From contig JBLWXT010000010.1 in NCBI GenBank assembly GCA_048267305.1, positions 68,631 to 132,630 on the forward strand: DNA of 64,000 nucleotides. The letters run 5' to 3'. The notes beneath the pieces are model-generated. The model did not search any database. It saw only the letters and a list, made by a program, of their open reading frames with translations, and was not told where the DNA came from. Both the position numbers and the translations under genes were made by a program. Of the stretch, positions 27,450 through 36,900 are shown one piece after another (within the stretch, counting starts at the first letter, position 1; each line of letters starts with the position of its first letter). The DNA is from Owenweeksia sp048267305. Its GTDB lineage: Bacteria; Bacteroidota; Bacteroidia; Flavobacteriales; Schleiferiaceae.

Positions 27450-28232
27450 ATGTCGGCACCTATAAAAATATCCACTCAGCTCAATGACTTCCTCGTGGAA
27501 GTTGGAGATCTGTTCTCCTTCAGTCTGCGCTTTTTCAGGGAAGCCTTTAAACCTCCATTTGAATTTAAGGAACTACTGAGGCAATGCTACTTTATAGGTA
27601 ATCGCTCCTTAGTACTGGTAGGTGTTACAGGCTTTATACTGGGCTTGGTACTAACCCTGCAAACCCGTCCAACACTTATTGAGTTTGGCGCTGTGTCATG
27701 GATGCCTAATATGGTAAGTGTATCTATAGTTCGTGAACTTGGCCCTATGATAACGGCTTTAATTTGTGCAGGACGAATAGCCTCGGGCATTGGGGCTGAG
27801 CTTGGCTCCATGCGTGTAACTGAGCAGATTGACGCCATGGAGGTTTCGGGCACCAATCCCTTTAAATATCTGGTAGTAACCCGCATAGCAGCTACCACTT
27901 TAATGCTTCCGCTTTTAGTTGTTTTTTCCGATGCCTTTGGGCTATATGGTTCTGCCCTGGTAGAATATTATAAGGGAGACGTTTCGTTTCAGTTGTACTT
28001 TAATAAGGTATTTGACACCCTGGAGTTTGCTGATTTGATTCCGGCCACTTTAAAGTCTTTTTTCTTTGGTTTTGCCATTGGCCTTGTAGGATGTTATAAA
28101 GGCTATTATTGCAAAAAAGGTACAGCCGGAGTGGGTGTTGCTGCTAATACAGCCGTTGTTTTTTCCTCTATGCTCCTTTTTATTATTGACTTTATCACCG
28201 TGTTTATTTCAGATATTTTTTATGAACTGTGA
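27450..28232 (+). CDS. mlaE: MlaE/YrbE family ABC lipid-transport permease
   Basis: About 260 aa inner-membrane permease for phospholipid traffic between membranes. Conserved features: an N-terminal amphipathic segment, SIVRELGPMITALICAGR and GSMRVTEQIDAMEVSG motifs, and about five hydrophobic helices. The ATG at 27450 is preferred to the upstream TTG at 27429. Directly followed by the ATPase and MCE-domain genes, forming mlaE-F-D; no mlaC or mlaB is adjacent, as is usual in Bacteroidota. Confidence 0.92.
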   Translation: MSAPIKISTQLNDFLVEVGDLFSFSLRFFREAFKPPFEFKELLRQCYFIGNRSLVLVGVTGFILGLVLTLQTRPTLIEFGAVSWMPNMVSVSIVRELGPMITALICAGRIASGIGAELGSMRVTEQIDAMEVSGTNPFKYLVVTRIAATTLMLPLLVVFSDAFGLYGSALVEYYKGDVSFQLYFNKVFDTLEFADLIPATLKSFFFGFAIGLVGCYKGYYCKKGTAGVGVAANTAVVFSSMLLFIIDFITVFISDIFYEL

Positions 28233-28239
28233 TGTGATT

Positions 28240-29013
28240 ATGGAAAAACCTGAAGAACATAAGCAAGACATTGATCCGCCAAAAGCAATGATTGTTATTA
28301 AAGATTTACACAAAAGCTTTGGTGACAACCACGTTTTGAAAGGGTTTAACATGCAGCTACGAAAAGGTGAAAACCTTGTAGTGATGGGTAAGTCTGGCTC
28401 GGGCAAGTCGGTAATGATTAAGTGCCTGATGGGCCTGCTTAAAGCAGATAGTGGCTATATTGAGGTAATGGGCAATAAAATTGACTCACTGGATCAGGAA
28501 CAGTTGGATAAGCTCCGCTCTGATATTGGTTTTCTTTTTCAGGGAAGTGCCCTGTATGATTCCATGACGGTACGCGAAAACCTTGAGTTTCCCTTGAGGC
28601 GACATAAAAACAAATTAGGTGCCGGAGCGGACTCCACACCTTTGGTGGTGGAAGCCCTAAAAAGTGTTGGCCTGGAAAGAGCTATCGACTTAATGCCCGA
28701 TGAGCTTTCAGGAGGTATGAAAAAGCGAGTGGCTATAGCGCGGACCTTAATTATGAGCCCTAAAATCATTTTGTATGATGAGCCCACAAGCGGCCTGGAT
28801 CCTATCACCGCTAAGGAAATTATTGAACTGATGCGCAGCATTCAAAAGAAATACGGCACCTCCTCCATTATTATTACCCATGATGTGGATTGTGCCAGGG
28901 TGATTTCCAACCGAATGATTTTACTCGTTGACGGGATTGACTATGCCAGAGGTACATTCAGTGAATTGTCGGCCTCCACTGATCCAAAAATTGCAGCTTT
29001 TTTTAAAACGTAG
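28240..29013 (+). CDS. mlaF: MlaF-like ABC transporter ATPase
   Basis: About 257 aa from ATG 28240; an ATG at 28222 overlapping the mlaE stop is an alternative. Walker A is MGKSGSGKSV, the signature ELSGGMKKRVAIARTL, Walker B ILYDEPTSGLDP, and the H-loop ITHD. Energises lipid transport with MlaE and MlaD. The reading frame is open further upstream, but that part overlaps mlaE and is not coding. Confidence 0.93.
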   Translation: MEKPEEHKQDIDPPKAMIVIKDLHKSFGDNHVLKGFNMQLRKGENLVVMGKSGSGKSVMIKCLMGLLKADSGYIEVMGNKIDSLDQEQLDKLRSDIGFLFQGSALYDSMTVRENLEFPLRRHKNKLGAGADSTPLVVEALKSVGLERAIDLMPDELSGGMKKRVAIARTLIMSPKIILYDEPTSGLDPITAKEIIELMRSIQKKYGTSSIIITHDVDCARVISNRMILLVDGIDYARGTFSELSASTDPKIAAFFKT

Positions 29014-29015
29014 CC

Positions 29016-29993
29016 ATGGACAAAACAACTTCTCAAAAATTAAGACTGGGCATCTTTGTTATTGTGGGCACGCTGTTGCTCATAGTTGCGGTATATTTTA
29101 TTGGCAACAGGCAAAATATTTTTGGTGGCACCTTTAGGATAAGTGCTGTATTCAGAAATGTAAATGGACTGCAACCGGGCAATAATGTCCGTTTTTCGGG
29201 CATTAACGTGGGTACCGTAAAGGATATTGAAATGATAAACGATACCACCATAAGGGTAAGTTTAATGATTGAGGAAAAAATGCAGGCCCACATCCGCAAA
29301 AATGCCATTGCCTCGGTAGGAACAGATGGATTGGTAGGAAGCATGATAATCAATATAACACCCGGAGGCACCGTGGCCGATATGGTGGAACCGGGAGATG
29401 AACTACAAACCTATAGCAGAATAGCCACTGACGATATGCTGGGCACTCTAAATGTCACTAATGAAAATGCAGCCTTACTTACCCTCGATCTATTAAAAAT
29501 CACCCAATCGATAATAAAGGGTAATGGAACATTGGCGCGTCTGCTTAATGATACCCTAATGGCTAAGGATCTTTACCAAACTATTGCCAACCTCGAACAC
29601 ATAAGTAGTGAACTGAATTTGGCCATGATTGAAATCGGAGAATTAATCGAAAATGTGAATTATGAAGGCAGTGCTGCTGATGCACTACTAAGTGATTCCG
29701 TTTCCGGAAGAAAAATAAGAAACCTGATTATCGACCTGGAGGCTGCAGGCTCAGAGTTTAAACAAGCCGTAGGAACTATAAATACCGCTGTAGATCAAAT
29801 AAAGGATGGTGAAGGTGCGCTCAACTATCTTACTACAGATACCAGCTTTGTGTTTAGACTGGACACCACCATGCAGAACCTTCAACAAGGCAGCTCCCGA
29901 TTTAATGAAAGTATGGAAGCTCTAAAGCACAACTTCCTGCTCAGAAATTATTTTAAAAAGCAGGAAAAGAAAAAGGCAAAACTGGAAGAATAA
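29016..29993 (+). CDS. mlaD: MlaD-like MCE-domain lipid-binding protein
   Basis: 325 aa. One N-terminal membrane helix (about 10-30), a single MCE domain (about 38-118; NVNGLQPGNNVRFSGINVG, SVGTDGLVGSMIINI), then a long helical region (about 140-320). MCE proteins form hexameric rings that bind lipid between MlaE and the periplasm. Starts 2 bp after mlaF. Confidence 0.9.
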   Translation: MDKTTSQKLRLGIFVIVGTLLLIVAVYFIGNRQNIFGGTFRISAVFRNVNGLQPGNNVRFSGINVGTVKDIEMINDTTIRVSLMIEEKMQAHIRKNAIASVGTDGLVGSMIINITPGGTVADMVEPGDELQTYSRIATDDMLGTLNVTNENAALLTLDLLKITQSIIKGNGTLARLLNDTLMAKDLYQTIANLEHISSELNLAMIEIGELIENVNYEGSAADALLSDSVSGRKIRNLIIDLEAAGSEFKQAVGTINTAVDQIKDGEGALNYLTTDTSFVFRLDTTMQNLQQGSSRFNESMEALKHNFLLRNYFKKQEKKKAKLEE

Positions 29994-30181
29994 TTAACAA
30001 GGTGAGTACAAAAGCTTAATTTATTGATCCTTCGCAGAGCTCCGTAAATATCCTTAAGGCAAAACGGTGCATGGTTCTTTTCGCCATAAGATTAAAATCC
30101 GGCTGTTTTTAATAGGAATGTCTGTTCAGTTCAATTTCACTCCAATTGATCAGTAAATTGCCTCTTTCACATCCACAGCAT

Positions 30182-30189
30182 TACCTTCG
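30182..30189 (+). promoter_or_regulatory. Candidate promoter of the BaiN-like gene
   Basis: TACCTTCG at 30182-30189 with a TTG at 30158-30160, spacing 21 bp, close to the Bacteroidota sigma-A layout. The start codon is only 4 bp further on, implying an almost leaderless mRNA. Confidence 0.4.
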
Positions 30190-30193
30190 CGCC

Positions 30194-31423
30194 ATGCGTC
30201 AAACAGAGCTTGATATTGCAGTAATAGGTGGTGGAGCCGCAGGTTTCTTTGCAGCTATACATTCCGCTACAGCGGGAAATAAACGCGTAGCCATATTGGA
30301 GAAAACCAACAAACTACTCACTAAGGTAAAAGTGAGTGGTGGTGGGCGTTGTAACCTTACGCACGATTGCGAACAACCCTCTAAACTTGTGGGCTATTAT
30401 CCCCGTGGGGGGAAGAGCCTGCGAAAGGGCTTTGAGCAATTTGGGGTACCCCAAACCAGAGAATGGTTTGAAAAACGAGGGGTAAAACTTAAAACTGAAG
30501 ATGACGGACGGGTATTCCCGGCAACGGATGACTCTCAAACCATAATTGATTGTTTGATGAGAGAAACTTCACGGCTCAAGGTGGATATCCAAATTAAAAC
30601 AGAAGTTGCTAAAATCACTGCCCTCGATTTTGGCTTTCGCCTGGAGCTAAAGGATGGCAGACTTATCACCACTAAAAAGGTAATACTCACTACAGGAGGA
30701 AACAACAAAGCCGAAGCCTATAACTGGCTGAGAGATTTAGGTTTGAAAATTGCCAAACCCCTCCCCTCTCTGTTCACCTTCAACGTCCCTGATTCTGATC
30801 TTAAAGATTTAATGGGTCTTTCGGTAAACAAAGGCATAGTGCAGGTTCCTGGTAGTAAATGGAAAATGGATGGCCCGCTGCTTATCACCCATTGGGGATT
30901 TAGCGCACCCGCTGTAATTAAACTCTCTTCCTGGGCGGCCATTGATTTCTTTGAACGGAGTTATCAGTTTCCTATACTGCTAAACTGGACAGCACTTGAT
31001 GAAGAAGATGTTCGCGCACAGCTAAGCAATTATCGCGATAGCCATCCTAAAAAAGTGGTAATGGGAAATCAGCTGTTTGACATCCCTTCAAGACTTTGGC
31101 AAAAGCTGTGTGAAAAGGCCGGAATTTCCTCAGAACAGCGATACCTCGATTTACCAAAAAAACAATTTAACAAACTGGTGGAAATGCTCGTTCGCACACC
31201 TTATCAGGTAAATGGCAAAACCACTTTTAAAGAAGAATTTGTAACCTGTGGTGGTGTGGAATTAAGTGAAGTAAACCTCAAGACCTTTGAAGCCAAAAAC
31301 ATTCCCGGCCTCTACCTTGCGGGAGAAGTACTTAACGTGGATGGCGTAACCGGAGGTTTTAACTTTCAGCACGCCTGGACGAGTGGGTTTCTTGCGGGTA
31401 CAAATGCTCGCGCCTCTATTTAG
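30194..31423 (+). CDS. BaiN/HI0933-type NAD(P)/FAD-dependent oxidoreductase
   Basis: About 409 aa flavoprotein. FAD dinucleotide-binding motif IAVIGGGAAGFFAAI at the N-terminus, the family SGGGRCNLTHDC motif near residue 50, and the C-terminal GLYLAGEVLNVDGVTGGFNF motif. Members include BaiN, linked to bile-acid dehydroxylation, but most relatives have no defined substrate. The ATG at 30194 is used; an in-frame TTG at 30146 gives an unconserved extension. Single gene. Confidence 0.9.
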   Translation: MRQTELDIAVIGGGAAGFFAAIHSATAGNKRVAILEKTNKLLTKVKVSGGGRCNLTHDCEQPSKLVGYYPRGGKSLRKGFEQFGVPQTREWFEKRGVKLKTEDDGRVFPATDDSQTIIDCLMRETSRLKVDIQIKTEVAKITALDFGFRLELKDGRLITTKKVILTTGGNNKAEAYNWLRDLGLKIAKPLPSLFTFNVPDSDLKDLMGLSVNKGIVQVPGSKWKMDGPLLITHWGFSAPAVIKLSSWAAIDFFERSYQFPILLNWTALDEEDVRAQLSNYRDSHPKKVVMGNQLFDIPSRLWQKLCEKAGISSEQRYLDLPKKQFNKLVEMLVRTPYQVNGKTTFKEEFVTCGGVELSEVNLKTFEAKNIPGLYLAGEVLNVDGVTGGFNFQHAWTSGFLAGTNARASI

Positions 31424-31544
31424 ATTAATTATAGATAAGTCGTTTTAGCTTTTTCAACTACTAATAAATGAGCTTCTCACGTACTTTTGGCAAGTGTGTT
31501 TAACACCCAAAAATTCTATTTCTTTTAATAGAACCCACCTATAA

Positions 31545-31814
31545 ATGAAAGAATCTAAATGTGAACATTGCGGCAATTGGACAGATGGAAATGCCACCCA
31601 TTGCAGCTATTGTGGCGGAATGCTCAAAGAAGACTATATCAAGGAAAGAGAGGCACTAAAGGCACAGTCGCCCACTGGTCTTCCATTCATAGTTATACCT
31701 GATGATGATCCCTGGTATAAGAAATCAGGAAAGTATGTTGTGAAATTTGGTCAAATCATCTTCTTTACCATCATCTCATTTATTGCCGCCATGGCCTCTT
31801 CCACTGTGCACTAA
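31545..31814 (+). CDS. Small zinc-ribbon membrane protein
   Basis: 89 aa, not assignable to a named family. An N-terminal zinc ribbon (C5, C8, C21, C24; CEHC...CSYC) is followed by a linker and one C-terminal transmembrane helix (about 67-85). The stop overlaps the next start (TAATG), so it forms a pair with the small membrane protein that follows. Confidence 0.7.
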   Translation: MKESKCEHCGNWTDGNATHCSYCGGMLKEDYIKEREALKAQSPTGLPFIVIPDDDPWYKKSGKYVVKFGQIIFFTIISFIAAMASSTVH

Positions 31815-32215
31815 TGAGATACTTCTCCACATATTTCTGGATATGCCTGATCTTATTTACCATCAATCAGTTTGTGGAAAAGGCCGGAATCTTCATTCCC
31901 TATATCCACAGTTATCTGGATGATACCCTCGCTCCGGGCATAGTGCTGGGCTTTGCCCTGGCATTTCAGCAGCAACTCACCTTTAGGGCAAAAGCCTACA
32001 TATTTTCCATAGGCCATATCCTATTCTTTGTGGTTTGGTACGCGCTACTCTTCGAAATAGTCTTCCCTTATTTTGACCCACGTCATCATGCCGATATAAT
32101 GGATGTGTTTGCTTACTCCATTGGAGGATTTCTGTTTTACAAACTGGGCAATCTTACAACAGCTAAACTGTTGCTTAAGCCCTACCGCAGCCTTTCGGCA
32201 GAAAAGACCAGATAA
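31814..32215 (+). CDS. Small polytopic membrane protein, unknown
   Basis: 133 aa with about four hydrophobic helices and a basic C-terminus. No recognised motif. Coupled to the zinc-ribbon protein by a one-base overlap; the two probably act together in the inner membrane. Confidence 0.7.
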   Translation: MRYFSTYFWICLILFTINQFVEKAGIFIPYIHSYLDDTLAPGIVLGFALAFQQQLTFRAKAYIFSIGHILFFVVWYALLFEIVFPYFDPRHHADIMDVFAYSIGGFLFYKLGNLTTAKLLLKPYRSLSAEKTR

Positions 32216-32374
32216 ACCTCATAACCTGAGAGCGATTAGTATCTAATGGATAATCAAATATGATTTATCCAGAATGAATTCCTCTGAAGTTGGCTTCGTA
32301 CACCTCGTCACCCCTATTATCAATTTTTCATTAACCGAACTCATCTCACAAGTTCCATATTGATTGAGGCCTGT

Positions 32375-32382
32375 TATCTTCG
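32375..32382 (+). promoter_or_regulatory. Candidate -7 box of the M14 carboxypeptidase gene
   Basis: TATCTTCG then CC, 16 bp before the ATG; same TAnnTTCGC style as ahead of purH. No convincing -33 element. Confidence 0.3.
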
Positions 32383-32397
32383 CCAAAAAATTATAAT

Positions 32398-33519
32398 ATG
32401 CGCATATCCTCCAATTTTGACAGCGGCAACATAGAAGTGGTTGGCCTTGATGGCAACAACGCTAAACTAAACATCCGCAAAGACACCAATAGCGACTTTA
32501 AGCAGTGGTTTCACTTTAGGGTAACCGATGTATTGGATGAGGATTGCAGCTTTGCCATTACGGATGCTGCAGAGGCTTTTGTGGCCGATGGCTGGAAAAA
32601 CTACAACGTATGCGCCAGTTATGATTGTCAGGAATGGTTTAGAGTACCAACCACTTATGTGGATGGTGTTTTGAGCTGGGACATTACTCCGGATTACAAC
32701 TCTATATACTTCGCTTATTTTGCTCCCTATCCTTATGAGCGCCATTTGGATTTAATCCACGAAGCACAACTGATACCCGTTTGCCATGCCTCTGTTATTG
32801 GCAAAACTGTAGAAGGACGTGATATTGACATGCTAACCGTGGGCGATCCTGAAACCGCTAAAAAGAACTTTTGGGTAATTGCCCGTCAGCATCCGGGTGA
32901 GAGTATGGCCGAGTGGTTTATTGAGGGATTCCTTAATAAACTGTTGGATGGCGATGATTCCGTTTCGCGCAAGCTGCTGGAAGATGTTTGTTTTTATATT
33001 ATTCCAAATATGAACCTTGATGGTTCGATAGCAGGTAACCTTCGTGCCAATGCTGCCGGAGCCAACCTCAACCGCGCATGGGCCGAGCCAAATCCTGAAG
33101 AAAGCCCCGAAGTATATCACACACTAAAGGCAATGGATAAGATAGGAGTGGATTTTATGATGGATGTACATGGTGATGAGGACATCCCCTATAATTTTAT
33201 AACCACCTCCGAAGGTGTACCGGGTTACACTGACAAGCTACATAAGTTTGAAGAAGACTTTAAAAACCTGTGGATGCGTATTTGTCCTGACTTTCAGGAT
33301 ACCCACTCCTATGGTAAGGATGAAGCGGGAAAAGCCAATCTAACGGTTTGCTCTAATGCCATTAACCACCGCTTTAAGTGCCCATCCTTTACTTTAGAAA
33401 TGCCCTTTAAGGACAATGACGACATGCCCGATGAAGACTATGGCTGGTCAGCAGAACGTTCCATGCTTTTTGGTGAATCAGTATTGCCGGTAATGCTGGG
33501 GATGCTCAACGAACTATAA
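32398..33519 (+). CDS. M14 cytosolic-carboxypeptidase-like zinc peptidase
   Basis: 373 aa. An N-terminal beta-sandwich (about 1-115; FDSGNIEVVGLDG, WFHFRVTDV) of the kind found in eukaryotic CCP/AGBL deglutamylases precedes the M14 catalytic domain. The zinc site is H165 and E168 in ARQHPGESMAEW plus H258 in DVHGDED. The substrate-binding NLRANAAGANLNR and a catalytic Glu in TLEMPFKD are also present. No signal peptide, so cytosolic. Bacterial substrates of this group are mostly unknown. A strong terminator follows. Confidence 0.9.
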   Translation: MRISSNFDSGNIEVVGLDGNNAKLNIRKDTNSDFKQWFHFRVTDVLDEDCSFAITDAAEAFVADGWKNYNVCASYDCQEWFRVPTTYVDGVLSWDITPDYNSIYFAYFAPYPYERHLDLIHEAQLIPVCHASVIGKTVEGRDIDMLTVGDPETAKKNFWVIARQHPGESMAEWFIEGFLNKLLDGDDSVSRKLLEDVCFYIIPNMNLDGSIAGNLRANAAGANLNRAWAEPNPEESPEVYHTLKAMDKIGVDFMMDVHGDEDIPYNFITTSEGVPGYTDKLHKFEEDFKNLWMRICPDFQDTHSYGKDEAGKANLTVCSNAINHRFKCPSFTLEMPFKDNDDMPDEDYGWSAERSMLFGESVLPVMLGMLNEL

Positions 33520-33919
33520 ACATATAGCAGAATTTCATATATCATTTCCGAATTCCGCTGAAATCAACAAACAAGCGCGCCAATAAGTAGGTACACACCT
33601 ACTTATTGGCGCGCTTTATTTTATATTAAATTCCACTCACCTTAGCACAAACACCTACAAATGAAAGTTTCTATGTAGGGCAATCCCACCACAAGTAAGA
33701 CCAAACTAATTTAGCTCCACAGCCATCAGATCGCCTGTTTCTATTCAGCAAGACGCCCGCATAGCAAAGCTGGCAGATCAAATCGTTTACTACTTCGTTT
33801 AAGACTTTTACTCAATAAAGATGTTCTTAAATAATTTTGAAATTTAAAAACTCAATATTATTTGTGAGCTAATAACGTAATACACACCTTACACCAATTA
33901 ATAACCCTAAATTTTACAT
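33520..33919. other. 400-bp intergenic region
   Basis: Holds the terminator at 33574-33615 and the leader of the large T9SS protein. Apart from these it is AT-rich without open reading frames, RNA-like structure or repeats that I can recognise. Confidence 0.6.
33574..33615 (+). terminator. Strong rho-independent terminator after the M14 gene
   Basis: 19-bp perfect stem (AGCGCGCCAATAAGTAGGT and its complement) with an ACAC loop, followed by TTATTTTATATT. Confidence 0.85.
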
Positions 33920-36900
33920 ATGAAAAGACTGATACTTTCAGTAGTAGCCATGTGTTGCTACTGTTTTAGTTTTGGCCAAGGAACGGTTACCACCTTTCCT
34001 CCATTGATAAATGACAATGGATCCAGTGGGATCACCTTCGAAGTGGAGAGTTCATCTCCAATTGTCATCAATGACATTAAAAATCTTTTTAACAGTGGCT
34101 CCATAAACGCAGAAGTATGGTACCGCGTTGGTGGAGTGCAGCACACTACAGGAGCTTCTCCCTCGGTAAGCACAGCCAATGGATGGGTGCAGCACTTTAC
34201 AGGCAGTGTAACCGGTAATGGAAGCACTCCTGTTTCAGTTACCGGCATGCTTCCCATAAAAGTAGCCGCAAACACCAGGGTTGGTATTGCCATCCTCGGT
34301 GGATTAAGCTATCAAACATGGGTTAGCTCCGGACAGGATGTTTTTACCGACAACACCCTAAGTATCTATACCGGCCAGAATATCGGCTATGGAGGAGGAG
34401 GTACTTGGCCTAACCATCCAAGGCAATTTCTGGGTTCAGTAACCTATGACCTTGATATAGTTGGAAACTGTACACCTTTTACCAATTTCACAATCGACAG
34501 CATCACCCCATTTGCATTTAAAGTTGACTGGACACCTGCCACAAGCAGCAGTTCTTTTTATTTGGAGTATGGACCAACCGGTTTTACACCGGGTAGCCCA
34601 GCCGGAACAAAAATTACCGGCACCTATCCTGGAGCATCGCAACCACCGGTTATTATTTCAGGATTAACTCATAGCACCTTGTATGACCTGTACTTCGGAG
34701 AAATTTGTAATTCAGGTAACGACTCTACTTATTTCCCTTCTCCACGACAGGTTATAACCGCACCCATTTGTCCGCCAGTTGATTCGGTACAAATATTAAA
34801 TATAGACTCCAACTCAGTAACTCTTACCTATGTAGGAACTACAGACAGTGTGAATTTTGAATGGGGGCCCCAAGGCTTTACCATGGGCACGGGCACCACA
34901 GGCATTGGACGAAACGATACCATCACAATAAATGGCTTTTCTCCAAACATGGCCTACGACCTCTACCTACAGTCTGACTGTTCCAAAAGAGGCGATGGGC
35001 TAGCCACTTTCACGGGACCTATAGGTTTTTCAACCTTTTGTGGCTATGAACACATAAAATATCAGGAAAATTTTGATGCTGTATCAACAGGATTACCAGA
35101 TTGCTGGACTCCTTACTTCACACCGGGAAGCATTACTCCTTCTATTACAGTAACCACTGGCGGCAACCCTTTCAGCCCAACAAACCAGTTGTATATGTAC
35201 AACTCAAACATGCCAACCAACAGCCACGTTATGGCTATCGGACCTGCAATTTGGGGATTGGATGACCTGAATAAACAAGCCCGCTTTGTTGCAAAAACCA
35301 CATCAAGTGGAAACGTAACAGTAGAAATCGGTACTGTAAGTTCGCCTGTGGCCCCCAATAGCTTCACTCTTGTGAAGTCATTTACACTTACCAACACCTA
35401 TCAGGAGTTCATTACCGAATTTGATGCCGCATCAAACTATAATGGCACAGATGCATACATTGCAATTCGCCATGGTAATAATGCTAATTATCAAAATATC
35501 TATCTTGATAATTTTGAGGTAGACTCAATACCCAGCTGCAAGCCTACAAGTATTTTTGACTTCCATGGTACTGCCGGTGGCACAACAGTAAATCTATACT
35601 GGACACCAGGTTCGGGTACCTCATGGGATATCGAATATGGTACTTCCGGTTTTTCATTGGGAAGCGGTACGGCAATAAATTCTATTGACACCACTGAATC
35701 CATATCATCACTACAACCCAATACGTCTTATGATTTTTATCTAAGAGACAATTGTGGTGGCCCAAACAGTCCTTTTATAGGACCTATCAGCTTCCTTACC
35801 GGATGTTCTGCTCTTACCACCCCACTTACCCTGCCATTTTTCGATGGTTTTGAAGGCTATTCGGGTACCATTATTGGCGATAGCAATATTTGTAATAGCA
35901 CCTACAGCTTCGAATTCAGAAATGACGGAGCAGGTAGGTTGCGATTTGATGCCGGCTCGGCCTTTTATAATAACGGATCTGCTGCCGCTACTTTGGATAG
36001 ATCGGTTTATGGTGATCTCAACAGCAACTTTATGACCTACACCTTTAACCTGACAAATTATGCGTCAAGTGCTGGAATAATACTTGAGTTTAGTTATGCG
36101 CATCATGGTCAGGAAAACCATCCTAACGACCGCGTTTGGGTAAGAGGAAGCATCTCCGACCCATGGGTTGTGTTATACGATTTGAATGCCAACCAGAGCT
36201 CTACTGCCGGGGCATATGTTGATGTTACCAATCTAAACATTGTACCTGTATTGGCTAATGCAGGACAAAGCGTTAGTAGCAGTACCCAAATAAGATTTGG
36301 CCAATCCAGCATAAGCTTGGCGTACTCCACTACTTACTCTGATGGTTATTCATTTGACGATATAAATCTGGAGGCTGTACAATGTCCGGCTCCATCCGGC
36401 CTTACCGTTACAAACTTAAAAGATACGGCCGCTACCCTAAGTTGGCTTAGCGGGAGCTCGGTGAGTTCTTATGGTATCTGGTTTGGCCCCCAAGGTTTTT
36501 TCCAGGGAAGCTCAACAATTCCGGGAGCAGGATCTCAGGTAAACACAAACAGTCCTGGGTTTTTGATAGACACCTTGTCTCCCAACACCTGTTACGAGTA
36601 CGCCCTAAGGGCTTATTGTTCCAATGGTGATACAAGCATCTGGATAGGACCTTTCCAGTTTTGCACACCATGTGCATCGTTTGCAGCTCCATATTCAGAA
36701 AATTTTGACGCACAAACGACCAATCAAGCACCTTCTTGCTGGACACCAGTGCTGATTGGAGCCAGCAGCCAGTATTCTGCAGCAGAAGTAACCACTGCCG
36801 GTGCTCCCCCTTCACCAACAAAACAGCTTCGCCTGTACAATTACAACAACGACAGCACCATGATCATTTCACCACCCCTATCAGGAATGACAGCAGGTGA

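Noticed and set aside
28135..28239. N-terminal extension of mlaF overlapping mlaE
   Set aside because: It would translate the end of mlaE in another frame; ATG 28240 (or 28222) gives the normal ABC ATPase start.
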